From Spirodela intermedia (taxonomy: Eukaryota > Streptophyta > Magnoliopsida > Alismatales > Araceae), in the NCBI GenBank assembly GCA_902729315.2, contig LR746268.1, positions 5,687,501 to 5,751,500 of the forward strand: a stretch of DNA of 64,000 nucleotides. The letters are read 5' to 3'. This document shows, piece by piece, positions 46,330 through 58,737 of this stretch. Numbering within the stretch: position 1 is the stretch's first letter; the number at the start of each line of letters is the position of its first letter. A program made the translations under genes and the position numbers. The notes below the pieces were generated by a model. That model worked only from the letters and a program-made list of their open reading frames with translations, was not told the DNA's origin and made no database searches.

Positions 46330-47515
46330 TCGCAGGACTATTTAAACAGACCAAGACTAGTGAACAGACACATTAAATACCTCCTCTCCGATAGATTGAG
46401 TTGTGCCATTCGTGGCTTTGTCCTCTTATTCCGGGGTACGTGGATGACGTTAGTGGTTCTAACAATACCTCCTATTCGGAGAGGAACCTTATCATTAAGG
46501 TTGGAGTAAATTGAGATCAAAAATCATCCAACGGCTCTCAAGTGGATTCCAAATCGAGTAAGCCTTTTCATTTAACAAAGGCTTGTAGTCTGTGCGTATA
46601 GGGCGAAGTTGCAAGACTACCTTAGGTTCTATGTTCCAAAGTAAGTTTTCGTCCAAAAGAGATAGAAGAGGTTGAAGGTTGTTGACTTGAGGAGATATAC
46701 AAGAAATATAAGGTGTATATTGGCTGAAGAAGGTAGTTCAAGCATGTAGCAATAATATCAATACGCTTGGTAATACGATAATGCCCAAAGTATCATGGAG
46801 CGACTGAGTTTTAGGGTATGTAATCAATAGGGTCTGAGTTTTAGATATATCATATCATTGACATTAAAAAATAAGTCAAGACAATGTTCGTCATGCCGAA
46901 GCTTCATCCAGTTTTGAGCTTAGTGTAGATGATACTTAAGATGAAATAAAATCATATCTCGGTCTTGTAGTTGACCATCAAGAGAAGCAAATGCTGTATG
47001 TTGAGTGCCTAAGTGAAGGAGAAGTGGAGGGGATCCCATCCATAAACCACAAAAAAAAAGAGTGAGTTTCGAGGAGATATGATAGTTGATATTATGCCAA
47101 TTTCCTACTCACATAAGCCACCTTGACCATTGATTAGGGTGTTCAGAACTGAAACATCTTAGATAAGTTTCCAAACAATGCCTAACAACTTCAGTTTGTT
47201 CATCCATTTGTGGATGATAGGCAGTGTTTTAATGAAGATGCATTTTTTTGTAATCTAAATAGCTCTTTCTAGAAATGGATGAGGAAATTACGATCATGAT
47301 CGGTGAGCATTGTGAATGGAAACCCATATAATTTGACTACATCTCTTTAAAAATACTATAGTGATACCATGTGTAGCGTAAGGGTGTTGTAGGGGCAAAA
47401 AGTGAGTAAATTTGATCAGTTTCTCAACGACAACCAGCAAAGAGTTAAAACCACCAAAGATAGTCAATTTGTCAATAAAATCAAGAGATATATCATCCCA
47501 TATCTGTTATGAACT
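46330..47515 (-). mobile_element. Ty3/Gypsy retrotransposon remnant (integrase and tail)
   Basis: Read on the - strand from 47515, the text gives QIWDDISLDFIDKL, FTHFLPLQHPYATHGI, then GFPFTMLTDHDRNFLIHF and LETYLRCF-like matches with stops and frameshifts. This is the order of a plant Gypsy integrase core. Near 46490 FNLNDKVPLRIGGIV-like text matches the polyprotein tail after the chromodomain region. No LTR, reverse transcriptase or gag was found. It lies directly upstream of ligase copy A. Confidence 0.72.
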
Positions 47516-47565
47516 GCAAGTGATTTTAAGAGCCCTGCAAGTGACAATGCTTCATATATTCAACA

Positions 47566-47577
47566 TGGTATTAGAGT
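47566..47577 (+). promoter_or_regulatory. Copia primer-binding site
   Basis: TGGTATTAGAGT differs in two positions from the initiator-tRNA-Met primer site TGGTATCAGAGC and directly follows the LTR end ..CAACA. It fixes the 5' end of the element at about 47565. Confidence 0.65.
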
Positions 47578-49519
47578 GAATGCAAGTGAGGTTGTTCTTT
47601 TTTCTTCTTTTGTAGTCATCAATTCTCCTACAGCTAGGATTTGTTGTAACAGTTTGTTGACTGGATACTAGCTCTTGTGAATCTAGCCATTCTTTCTTAC
47701 TCTAAGTTGGGTTCTGTTGATGGAATTACAAATCTAGTGAATCTAGCTATTTTCTTGGGATATTAAATAACGAAGATCTTTCTTCTTCCTCTATGGGAGA
47801 TCCTTCTTCCATGAGTGATTCTAATCTTGGTCCTAGAGCTCCATGACTACTAGTAGAACTATCTATGATGTCTACATAGTTCAAATTAACTAGATACATT
47901 TGATCTAATTGTCAAAATATATTTGAAAGGTTTTCACTAGGAGAGGGATGTTACATCACCTATAAGACAAAAAGCCAAATCCCTCATCTTGTGAATTTCA
48001 TAGATGGAGAGAGGAGGATGTACTAATCAAGACTTAGATTTGGAGAACTATGATTCTGTAAATTAGTTGTATTTTTTCTTCTTGGCTACAATCAAAGATT
48101 TGTGGAAAACTGTCCATACAAAATTCTCACAAAAAAAATATGAAGCTCATATTATATATATATATATATAATGAATCCAATAAACAAAATAATTCAACCA
48201 TTATCACCAAATCTGACTCTTAAAAAGCCACAGCTTACTTTGACATTTCCTATTTCCCGTAGAATATATATATATATATATATGTATGAGAGATGAAATC
48301 TATGTTTATAGTTTAGGAAAATAAATCTACGATGGAATATGTTGAGGAATCGAAAGGTTTATGATAAGAACTTGACTGTTATCTCAATCTTGATATAAAA
48401 AAAATAAATGAGGGGATTGTTGTCCTATAGAACTTCATAGAATGAAGAAACATGTTTAAATTTCTTACAAGACTTAATTCTAGTTTTAACTATGTCATAC
48501 AACAGATTTTGAGTTGAGAGAGCCATAAAAAATTAATGTTATCATCCAAAATAGATAGCACTGCATTTATGACTAAATAGAGAGAAAATATGAATCAAAT
48601 CACATATCTAATTCAATAGCCTCAACATGGTCAAGAAAAAAAATAAGAAGTTTATTTTTTGAGATAATCTCTGGTATACACATTGTAGAAAAACTAGTCA
48701 CACTAGAGATTGATATTAAACTTCATGGTAGGCAATAAAGTTGCAATATTGAGAAGACATGGAATCCATGCACATTTGACAATAGAGCTATCTATTAATC
48801 AAATTCTTTGTTTGCCATCAAACTGTCCTCTTCTCTTCAAATGGATGAGATAGAATGACTTTGAATTGAATTGGAAAGATTGAATTCAATCATATCAAAA
48901 AATTATTGACTCAACTAAGTTCTACACTTGAAATTAAAGCTCATTTTAAAGATATTTCTAATAATTAGTTAGTGGGCTTAAGAGAGATAGACTATATGTC
49001 GAATTATTCTCATCATTTTATCAAATACAATCCTATTTGACCTATTTAGAATCTTTACAAACATAATTCATGTTCCAGAATTATTTACCAATCTCATATT
49101 TGTGAAGAAACTTATGAATAATTCACCTTATTCTACATTTTTTTTATGAAGATATTTGTATGATATTTGATAAGATACAATATCAAATGATTGGAACTAC
49201 TAGAGAATATGGAGGACTTTATCTCCTAGAAAGACTTAGCCAAACATTTTTCGTATAAGTAGATCAACACATAAACCCTCAAAAGGACACCCTAAAAATA
49301 CAATTATTCTATCATATAATGGGTTATCCTTCATTTAGCAATTTAAAAATTATTTCACATGATTTCCTACAAAAAGTTTCTTTAGACACCCTTAAATGTG
49401 ATGTGTGTGAATTTCTTAAACCCACTCATGTTTCTTTTCAACTCTAAGGAGAGGAGAGATATATTCATTTCTCTAATATTTAGAGTGACACTTCAGTATT
49501 GACCTGACCTAGTCATTAA

Positions 49520-51465
49520 TATGAAATTATGTAAATCTTAAATTTATAAAACTAGAAAATACTATTTTTTAGAGTTTTAGAATTATTCTCATAAAATATA
49601 TCAATTTTAAATTACTAAGGAGCTCCAAAGATAGTGAAATTTTTTCAAATCAAGCATAGTGATGTATAATAATATTAAGTAAATTTTTAGAATTTTTCCC
49701 AAAAGCATATTATTTTATATGAGTTTTAGACTAAAAGATGATAAAAAAATTATTTTAAAATTAGAGAAAAATTTGAATGCTGACATCAAGTAGACATCAG
49801 CACCCAAAGAACAATAATTTGAGTGAAAACTAAGTTTCACTTGGTGATTATTGTGAAAATAGTTTCATAAGCTTTAAGATCGATATCTATAACTACCAAA
49901 TGAATTGTAATAGACTAAATATGAGTTTTGAAATTAAAGTTCAAGTAAAACTTTACTAATTTAAATATTAAACAAGAAAAATAGAGTTCCAACATTGAGA
50001 CAGCAATAATACACAACGTGGGCACTCTCTGAATTCCCATGTGAAGTCTAGAGGACAAAGAATGATGTTAGTGAAGTCTTTATGATGGTTATTACTTGGC
50101 ATAATTGAGATTGATTGAGGTGAAGTGCATCTCAATTAGCTTTATCCTTAAGTCCATGCAGTAATAAGAGGCTTTTATCACAAATGAAATACTCAAAATA
50201 GATTACAATATGTTTTTTTACTAGATCTTTCTGTCTTCGATGACAACGTGTTCATCAACTAACACAAAATGCGATTTTGTACTCAACTTCTCATTTTTCT
50301 ATCTAAAATCCTTGGTTAGTTTCTAATGAAGATCTTTGATTATCGTTGATAAAGATTTCACTAGCAATCAACCATCTCGAGTGACTATTTCTATTTACTA
50401 TTTCTTTGTAGAAAAATTATGAAGTCAAAATATGAAGAAAAAAGATTATTTTGGCATCAATGATCTTGGACCCTTTGTCAGCCACTTAGCTATATATAAG
50501 TGAGATTAATAAAATTCTACTTATATCCTTGAAATAGTAAAAATACATGAATTTTACATTCTCTTTAACTAGGAGTAATTTTGACATTATTTTGACTGAA
50601 AAAAGTAGTTGGTGGTTCAATCTCACATTGGTTGTTTCAAGGAGTTTAAAAATGTATATAAATATGGGTCATCTGATGTATTTGGTGGCTTCTCCCAAAA
50701 ATAAAATGACCACGACCACTTAAGGAGAAGAGATACCATGTGATATGCTCCCATGCACACACGTGTGGCAAGTCATACCTTGCTCCACACATCCATTCAA
50801 CCTTAGTGATGTGGAAGAAGAGTGATACACGCGTGCTCTATGTGGGTTTCTTAAACCACTTGAGCCTAGCTCATGGTTACCTCAAGTCTAGCTCCACCCA
50901 CATAAACATAACACCCTCAAGATCAACTATTGAGTACCAATTGGTCAATGGGTCCCATCTTTTTAATATTTTTTATTTTTTTATTTTAAATTAAAAATAT
51001 GAATATAAAATCATAGAAAATAACATAATTAATCATAAATTCACATTAGTCACATAAAAACTATTTTTTTCAATTTAAGGTAATATAAGCTTACTTATCA
51101 TGAGTATAAAATATGTCATTAAATTAGTTATTAACTCATGGTAATAAAGACCATTTCTCATTAATAAAATTAGAGAAAATAAGTTCTATGTGGGTCTTTC
51201 TTTTAAAGCAAAAGTTTGATATTTGTGATACCTTAAATTTTTCTATGATAACTAATAATTATTTTGACACATATAAAGAAATTAAAATCCAATAATACTA
51301 AATAATACTTTAGCCAGAGTTTGAATTCTTATTTCCAATCCAATGGTGTAATATATGAATCATGTTCTATATATATTTCACATCAAAATATTTTAGTAGA
51401 GAGTAAAAATTAACATCTTTTAGAATTAACTCAATCAAATTTTATTCGAGTAATTTACCAAAATT
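49520..51465. other. AT-rich insertion or replacement inside the Copia element
   Basis: The Copia reading breaks off after the pre-integrase zinc-finger-like region and resumes at TAPYLIN near 51490, with the integrase catalytic part missing. About 1.9 kb of AT-rich DNA lies between. A segment at about 50610-50930 has the look of a repeat end (GGTTCAATCTCACATTGG, then TATA-like ATGTATATAAATA). It is also richer in GC (CACACACGTGTGGC) than its surroundings, suggesting a nested non-autonomous insertion. No protein is recognised. Confidence 0.4.
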
Positions 51466-53696
51466 TTCCAGAGTAAGCCTATCTTAACAGCCCCATATCT
51501 TATCAATCACTTTTCTATTAGAACCTTAAGCTTTCAAAGTCCTTTGGACTCATTGGCAATACACTTTTCAAATAATCAAATTAAAACTATTTAGTTGTGT
51601 TTCCTTTGTTGATCATCACAATTAGACTAAGGAAAAATTAGAGTCATAATTACTCAAATACATATTCCTTGGATATTCTCATAATAAAAAGGGGACAAAT
51701 GTTATCATCCTCTTACTTGAAATTTTTTTACATCAATGGATGTTTCATTTCATGAATCAAAACCTCACTTTTAAAAAAAAAACTTTTTTTATTGATTATA
51801 GTCATCATCATGTAGATAATTAAGCTCCTTCATCTTCTAGTAATTTGTTTGTTCCCATTTTAATCCCTCAAAAAAAATAATTCTATTCCATAACTACTTC
51901 TTGAAACTCTCAGATCTGGCAAAGCCTACACATGGAGAGGAGAAATTCAAAACTCCACTCAAATTCATACCTTTGATTTGCCCTTGGAGAATATCCAAAA
52001 CTCCATCCCTATACCATCAGATGATCATGACACTTCTCATTGCCTAAAGAACAACACCACTAAAATGCACAAAGAAGTCTTTTTACCCATCAGCTAATTT
52101 TTTATCCTAACAAAGGCTCTCTCTACCCTCTTAGTCTTTCCTCATCTCTTAGATGGCACTACTATTCCAACAAATGTCTCAAAAGCTCTATCCAAGACAG
52201 AGTGAAAGCCTATGGATGATGAAATAAGAGCCCTACAACAAAAATTAAACTTGGGATTTGGTGAAATTACCAAAGAGAAAGAAAGTGGTTGATTGTAATG
52301 AGTGTATATTGTGAATTGTATTCAGATGGTTTGATGGAGTGACATAAAGTTAGGCTAGTGGCAAAGAATATACACAAGTTATGGAATCAATTATCAAGAA
52401 AACTTGGCACATGTGGAAAAAATGAATACAATCATATTTTTGGTATCTTTAAGTTATAATTTTCAGCTGGGACATACATCAATATGATATAAAAATTACT
52501 TTCATACATGGTGATTTTATTGAGAAAATTTATGACTCTTCCACCATAATATTGGGTCAACATTCATCAAATATTATTTTTAAACTAAAGAAGCCTCTCT
52601 ATAGACTCAAATATTCACCTAGAGCCTAGTTTGGACAATTTGCAGAGATAATGAAAAAAGTGAATTATTACCAAAATAATGGTGACCCTACCTTATTTTT
52701 TAAACACCTTCTTTAGGTAGAGATACAATTCTTTTGGTTTATGTCAATGATATCATCATCTAAGGAAATGATAGAATTAAAATGCATAACTTAAGCCATT
52801 GTTTGGCTAAAGAATTTGACATCAAAATATTGAGATGACTCAAAAAAAAATTGAGGATCAAAGGGGCTCACTCTTCTAAAATTATTTTTATCTCTTAATC
52901 TAAGTACCTAACATATATGTTGAAGGATACATGGAAATCTGCATGTTAACCAACCAATACATTGATTAATCTGAATCACAAATTCTACCTAATGAAGGAA
53001 GAAACTTCTACTGAGTGTGAGATGTATCAACATCTTATTAATTAGTTACTTAATTTGACACATGTATCAATGTCTCATTGGTTGATTACTTTATCTAACA
53101 CACACTCAACTATGTATCAAATGCAGTAGGCATATTAAGCCAATTTATGCATCAGCCAAAAGAGCCTCGTCTACATGTAACCTATCATGTATTACATTAC
53201 TTGAAAAGCACACAAGGTAGAGAAGTCATTTTCAAATGAAGTGGGAAGGTAGAAGTTGAAATGTTTATAATGCTGATGATGCATAGTCAATGTCTAATCA
53301 AAGATTAACTTCTGGATATCTCACAATTAGAAGAGGCAACGTTGTTACATGGACAAGTAAAAAAAAAAAAAGTGGTTGCTCATTCAAGTGCCAAAGCTAA
53401 ATTAGGGCACTTGAGGTGTATGTGAGTTACTTTGGGTGAAAAATTTACTTAATGAACCAAAGATCTCTCTTACTAGTCATATGAAGCTCTATTGTAACAA
53501 TAAGTCAGTAATTGATTATACATAATCTATTATAGCATGATCATACCAAACATGTGAAAGTTGATCATCATTACATCAAAGAAAAATTGAAAGCAAATTT
53601 GATTTATATGTCATAATATACTTATTAAAGGCCTCTTAGGAGTTCAACTATAGAAGATCATTCCCAAGTTCAGAATGAACATCATCTACTCTCCAA

Positions 53697-53708
53697 CTTC
53701 AGGGAGAG
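53697..53708 (+). promoter_or_regulatory. Polypurine tract of the Copia element
   Basis: CTTCAGGGAGAG directly precedes the LTR start TGTTGGCAAG, as expected for the plus-strand primer. Confidence 0.55.
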
Positions 53709-54091
53709 TGTTGGCAAGATGTATCTTGTATAATTTGAGTTATGTGACTATGTCTAGAACTTTGGGAGGTTTATTATAAATAACATACCCCATGCTCTTT
53801 GAAATGAAATTTTAGTGTATTACCCTTTGAAATAAGAGAATATTTTTCTCCACAAGCTCTGATGTCACTATTTATCTTCAATAGATGTGGTGGGATTTAC
53901 TATGTCGCCAATTACAGTCTCACTATGCAAAGATGATCTGACTAACCTCTTCATGCATTTGATGTTACTCTTTACCATATCAAGTTTATTCCATTATTAT
54001 GCTTACACAGTATATCTCAATTGTATTGAACATAGAGGTTGATCTGTTCTTGAATTGGAGGACCATCACAAAATGCTGTCATATATTCACG
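53709..54091 (+). mobile_element. 3' LTR of the Copia element
   Basis: Starts TGTTGG after the polypurine tract. The end is set by similarity of its last ~35 bases (AATGCTGTCATATATTCAC) to the tail preceding the primer site at 47566 (AATGCTTCATATATTCAAC). Length is about 383 bp. Confidence 0.55.
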
Positions 54092-54218
54092 TCTGTGAAA
54101 TATGTCGGGATTATCTCCTTATGCCACTAAAGTCATCCGATTGATTTTATTCACAAAGCTCATAACATCATGATCTGCAAGAAAATCAGATTTCCATGCC
54201 TAGCCATAGAGTTCCATG

Positions 54219-57200
54219 TGATGATGGCGCTACGAATCAACAACAGAGTTTGGCACAAAAACCCATTCGTCACAATAATTTTTTTACAGTACAATAAATA
54301 GCCTTCATAATTTCGACGCGGAGCCGGAGAGAGCATGAGTGATGAGCTCTCTCCTCAGTATCTTACCAGCTGCCGATTTAGGTATCGATTCTATGAATGC
54401 CACTCGCCTAACCTTCTTGTACGGCGCGACCTGCAAGAACAAGAAAAGGGTCTCTCAGCTCGCCAACCAGAGGAAACAAAATCCACTAGAACTGAAGCAG
54501 GTTATTTAGAATTTCAAAGAAACAACGAGCTCGGACTACTACTGTACATCACAACAGAGGGCGACGGTTTCGATTGATTTCAGAGCCCTTGTAATCTTCC
54601 ATCCGTTAGGTTTCCTCTCTCCCTCAGGTGATCAAAGGTAACTGGAGTGCCGAGTTTTCATTTATTTACCGTTTTTGCAACGAATTCCATTACTTGTTCC
54701 GCACTGAGAGTACCACCAGGTCTTCTCACGACATAAGCCATTGGAATTTCTCCTGCTTCTTCACTGGGATACCTGTAATTTCACAACATTTCTTCAGAAG
54801 ATAACAACAAGAAGAAAAAAAAAAAAGCATGAAACTGCCATGATATACCTACCAATCATCACACCACGACCCCAATGAAGATAATACCTATTACCTACAT
54901 CTCCCCAGCTTGGTTGCATGCCAACTCATCATCTCATTAGATTATGTCGCTGTAATCTCGCAAAATTAATAATTTCCTATAAAAATATATCATCTTAAAA
55001 TCAGAAAAGTTGAAACCGGATAATCATCCCCCTTTCACTTCCGGTAAAATACATTCTTTACGTTTCAGTTTAAAAATCTCATCTTTCTCGAACAGCTCCT
55101 GGAAAAAGTTGGTGAAGGGCAATCAAATAACCTTTTTATCTTTGATAATCTCTATCCCCGTAGCCAATACCTTGATCAGTATAATCGTTTTCTGAGCACT
55201 AGCCATCGCATGAAACGCGAAATCTACTTCTCCACACTCCACCTTTCTGGCCGTCTATTCTTTATAAACTCTACTAGTAAGCTGTTGCCCCCCAAATAAG
55301 CCCAGCATCTTCTTTCGACGATATTAGCATTGGCCATATTGGATGTCAGTGTCTCTACCACCACCCACTCACGAAGTCCTTTAGGCCCTGGGCTTTGGAC
55401 CATATCATTGTCGTCATCCCCCTGAAACCATATCCCCCTTCGGCTGAATGTCATGTCGCTGGAAGTTGTGTCCAGGTAAATTTTCCACTAGCTACGTTCA
55501 GCACAACCACCCAGCTCCTAGTCCACAGCCAAAAAGCTCCATTTCAACACCCCCTCTCCCCCTTACAATGCATTTTACTAATTCTATACAATCAGCTCAA
55601 CAACATCGTTCGTCAGACAGTAGGCCGTTGGATGATGATCTCGTCTACAAATTCGTGAATTGGATAGAGGTAAATAAATAGGCACAGATTCAGAAATGAT
55701 TGAACATATTCCAGGTCCTTCCTAACGTAGCCTGATTGGTGACAGTTCCCAAGAGCGTTATCTCGTATGCTACACTTGGCAGATTCAACCAGTCTCCCGC
55801 ACTGCTCAAGTTTGCGACTCTGTATGAGGACCTTCCCTTCTGCTCTGCCCACTCTGCTATATTTTGCTCATGATTGTGCTGGCACTCGCACCTGAGGACT
55901 TCATCAAGCTTTTCGGTCTTCTTTGAATGACGAATGAAGGAAGGTTTTTAAGCCATTCGTGCATTCAGGGAAGATGAGCTGATGGGATTTCTCAAATGGT
56001 AGTGAAGTTCGCCATTCAAGTCAGGATTGACATCACCCTCAATGTCCTGTCGGACTCTGGACAGCACTTAGATCTGAAAATGTATCGACACAACTGTAGT
56101 CTAGTGTAGAACTAGGCACTTCTAGGCCCCTTCCTGGATCAGACCAGTACTTTGAATACCACGGACCCTCTGTAATCTATTGCAGCCGAGCCATTTCATG
56201 AATGCGGTGTGGGGAGTCGCTTAGCATAGTCCGTTGATTCCATATATTGTCGGGCAAGCAGGGATAAATTTAGGCCACCCTGGAATAGTGGGTTTGGCGC
56301 TACTCTATATTTTTTTTCCCAGAGGAGGATTAGAAACTTTTTATGTCTCTGTTGCATTATGTTTATGTGTCCAAAAAGATATGGTGACTCCAAATCTAAA
56401 ACAAATAACACAAACCAGAGTTCCTAGCCAGAAGGACATGTTCATCCACATAAATAAATAAAAAGAGACAGAGGCAAGACTGAAAGTTAAATGAATCGAA
56501 TGGTTTCACACTTACGGAACCACAGCTGCATCAGATATCTCTGAGTGTGAGAGAAGTACACGCTCCAATTCAGCGGGAGGAACCTGCAATGCAGCTAGGG
56601 ATGAATCCTTAGAAACACAAAAGGCAGCCTACTCTGTCAACGAACTAACTACTCATCGTTACGGCATAATATATCCACCGTTAAAAGAGCTTACGATACC
56701 TGATATGCTTTGTATTTTATGAGCTCCTTTAACCGATCAACAATAAAGAGAAACCCATCTTCATTAAAGTAACAAAGATCACCGGTCTTCAACCAACCCT
56801 CTGAATCCAACGTGGATGCAGTAGCCCCATCATCACCGAGATAACCTGTAAAGAACATCTTGAAAAAGTAAGCATCAAAATCAATGTCCGCGATCATCAA
56901 AAGAATATAATACTTTTCATCTAAAACCCACCACCCACAAAAAACTTTCGAAAAACTGTTTAGAACTTCAAATAAACAGTCACTTAAATTATAATGATTT
57001 GAAACGTGGGCAGGACGTAAGGGATAATAGACCAGATTGTAGTCACCGCTTTAATGGGAGGACAGAGAGGGTCTATATTTCTACCTATACTTCAAGTAGA
57101 GGAAATCCCGGTTAGAGCATAAATCGGAAATTGTGTCTTGCATTTCTAAGTTTTTTAATCGTATTGATCCTTTTATACTTGCCATTTTCATATTACCCCA

Positions 57201-58737
57201 GCTAGTCCAGAAAACTCTATTCGTGGGCTCCATTTGGTGCAGTGATTCGAATACCGCGATGGATTATTCGGGCACTATCAAGCATTACACCCCACAGAGC
57301 ACAGATTGATCTCGAGCAATACCTTTCATGATGGTTGGCCCCCGCAACCATAACTCCCCACGCTGGCCTGGAGGAAGAGACTGGCCGGTGACGGGATCCA
57401 CGATTCTGGCCTCCACGTTGGATCCCAAACGGCCGACAGACCCGTGCACGAGGGTCTCCTCCGGCCCTTCAGTCGCCGCTCCTTGTCCTCCTGATTCAGT
57501 CAAGCCATATCCCTGCACACGAGATCCATAAGCACATCAACTCCCAAGTAACCACAAGAGACCGGGGCAGTCCGAATAAGGGAAAAGAAAAACTATGTAT
57601 CTTCCTGCTCCTCTCGAAACCACAGATCACCTGAACTATCTGGATGTGGGGGAAACGCTTGGTGAATCGTTCCGCCACCTCCTTGCCAAGCGGAGCCCCA
57701 CCACAGCCCACCACTTCGAGCGAAGACAGATCGAACTTATCCACGGCGTCGGACTTCACCATCGCCACGATTAACGGCGGTGACACGGGCATGAACTTTA
57801 CACGATGCCTCTCCACGGCCCGTAACAAGGAAACGAAGTCTAACCGCTCCAGGAACACCATCGTATGGCCTAATACTATTACCCGCAGTAGCATCATCAA
57901 GCCGAAGACATGAAACAGGGGCACCGTCAAAAAGGTCACCGCCTGACTATCCCTCTCACCGGTCTTCTCGCATTCGGCCATAAGGGCGATGAAGTTGCCA
58001 TGAGACAGCACCGCCGCTTTGACCTGGCCAGTAGTACCCGAGGTTAAGAGTGCAGCGGCGGGGTCGGACTGGAGGATCTCCGGTGCAGGCAGAGGGACGC
58101 CGACATTGTCGTTCCAGAGGAGGCAGTAGAACTGATCCTGGTCAAGAAGGACGATCCTGACGCCCCGGGGGAGCTTGTGAGCTTCGGCAGAGGTTGCAAA
58201 TGCAATGGAGGGACGGATGAGGTCGAACTGGCGGGAGATCTCCACCGCAGTCGACGCTGGGTTGGAGGGGGATACAACGACGCCGATGGAAAGGAGCGCG
58301 AAGTAGAGAACCGGGATGTCTAGGCGGGCGGGCGAGAGAACGAAGGCCGCCTCGCCCTTGGACAAGCCGAGACGAGACCGGAGGTTCCATGCGAGGCTGC
58401 GCACCTGAGAGAAAAACTCCCCGTAGGTTATCGAGGCACCTTCCCTGGAGGAGTTGATGACGGCAGGCGTCTCCGCCACGGACTTCCCCGCCGGAGAGGA
58501 AGAGAGGCGGGCAAATATGTAGGATGTGACGGACAGAGGTTGCGATGAAGGCGGGAGAGCATTCGGCGGGCGCAGGCTGTAGAAGGTCCTCGTCGCCGAG
58601 CAGAATCCGTTCCTCGGATCGACAGAAGACGGAGGCGGTGGCGGAGGAGAGGTAGCGCTGCCGCCGGCACCGTCCATCGACCAGAGCCTGCGTCGTCTCC
58701 GGCTCCGGGAAGGGGCGATGGGAAGGAGGGAAAAGGG
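54219..58737. repeat. Duplicated ~4.5 kb unit, copy B
   Basis: Direct-orientation partner of 41703-46200. The left edge lies about 130 bp from the Copia 3' LTR end. The right edge is about 60 bp upstream of the ligase B ATG, beyond which the two loci share nothing. Confidence 0.95.
54305..58677 (-). CDS. Peroxisomal 4-coumarate:CoA ligase-like acyl-activating enzyme, copy B
   Basis: Six exons (58677-57631, 57512-57323, 56845-56700, 56583-56516, 54772-54670, 54430-54305) have exactly the lengths of copy A and encode 559 residues. P-loop, hinge, catalytic lysine and C-terminal SKL are all intact. By eye I count about 21 amino-acid differences from copy A. Seven fall in residues 236-248 and six in 360-382, while the last three exons differ by one residue (P475S). 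An in-frame upstream ATG at 58788 would add 37 basic residues absent from copy A, so the start shared with copy A was used. Its promoter DNA (58.74-59.5 kb) is unrelated to that of copy A, so expression may differ. Confidence 0.92.

Larger units (their letters stand above)
47518..54091 (+). mobile_element. Decayed Copia LTR retrotransposon
   Basis: Components appear in Copia order on the + strand. A ~48 bp remnant of the 5' LTR comes first, then a primer site (47566). The gag-pre-integrase region includes HPSFSNLK..KCDVCEFLKPTHVSF (about 49330-49440). The integrase C-terminal half (TAPYLIN, CVCFVHHHN..IFLGYS) is at about 51490-51720. Reverse transcriptase pieces (KVRLVAKN, VDDII-like text) are at about 52240-52780. 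An RNase H region (about 53270-53640), a polypurine tract and a 3' LTR follow. Stops are everywhere, so the element is long dead. The middle (49520-51465) lacks the integrase catalytic part and seems to be foreign or deleted DNA. It sits next to the Gypsy remnant, possibly inserted into it. Confidence 0.78.

Noticed and set aside
54095-54218. Possible far half of the Gypsy element next to the Copia 3' LTR
   Set aside because: Translation of both strands gave no integrase or reverse-transcriptase motif.
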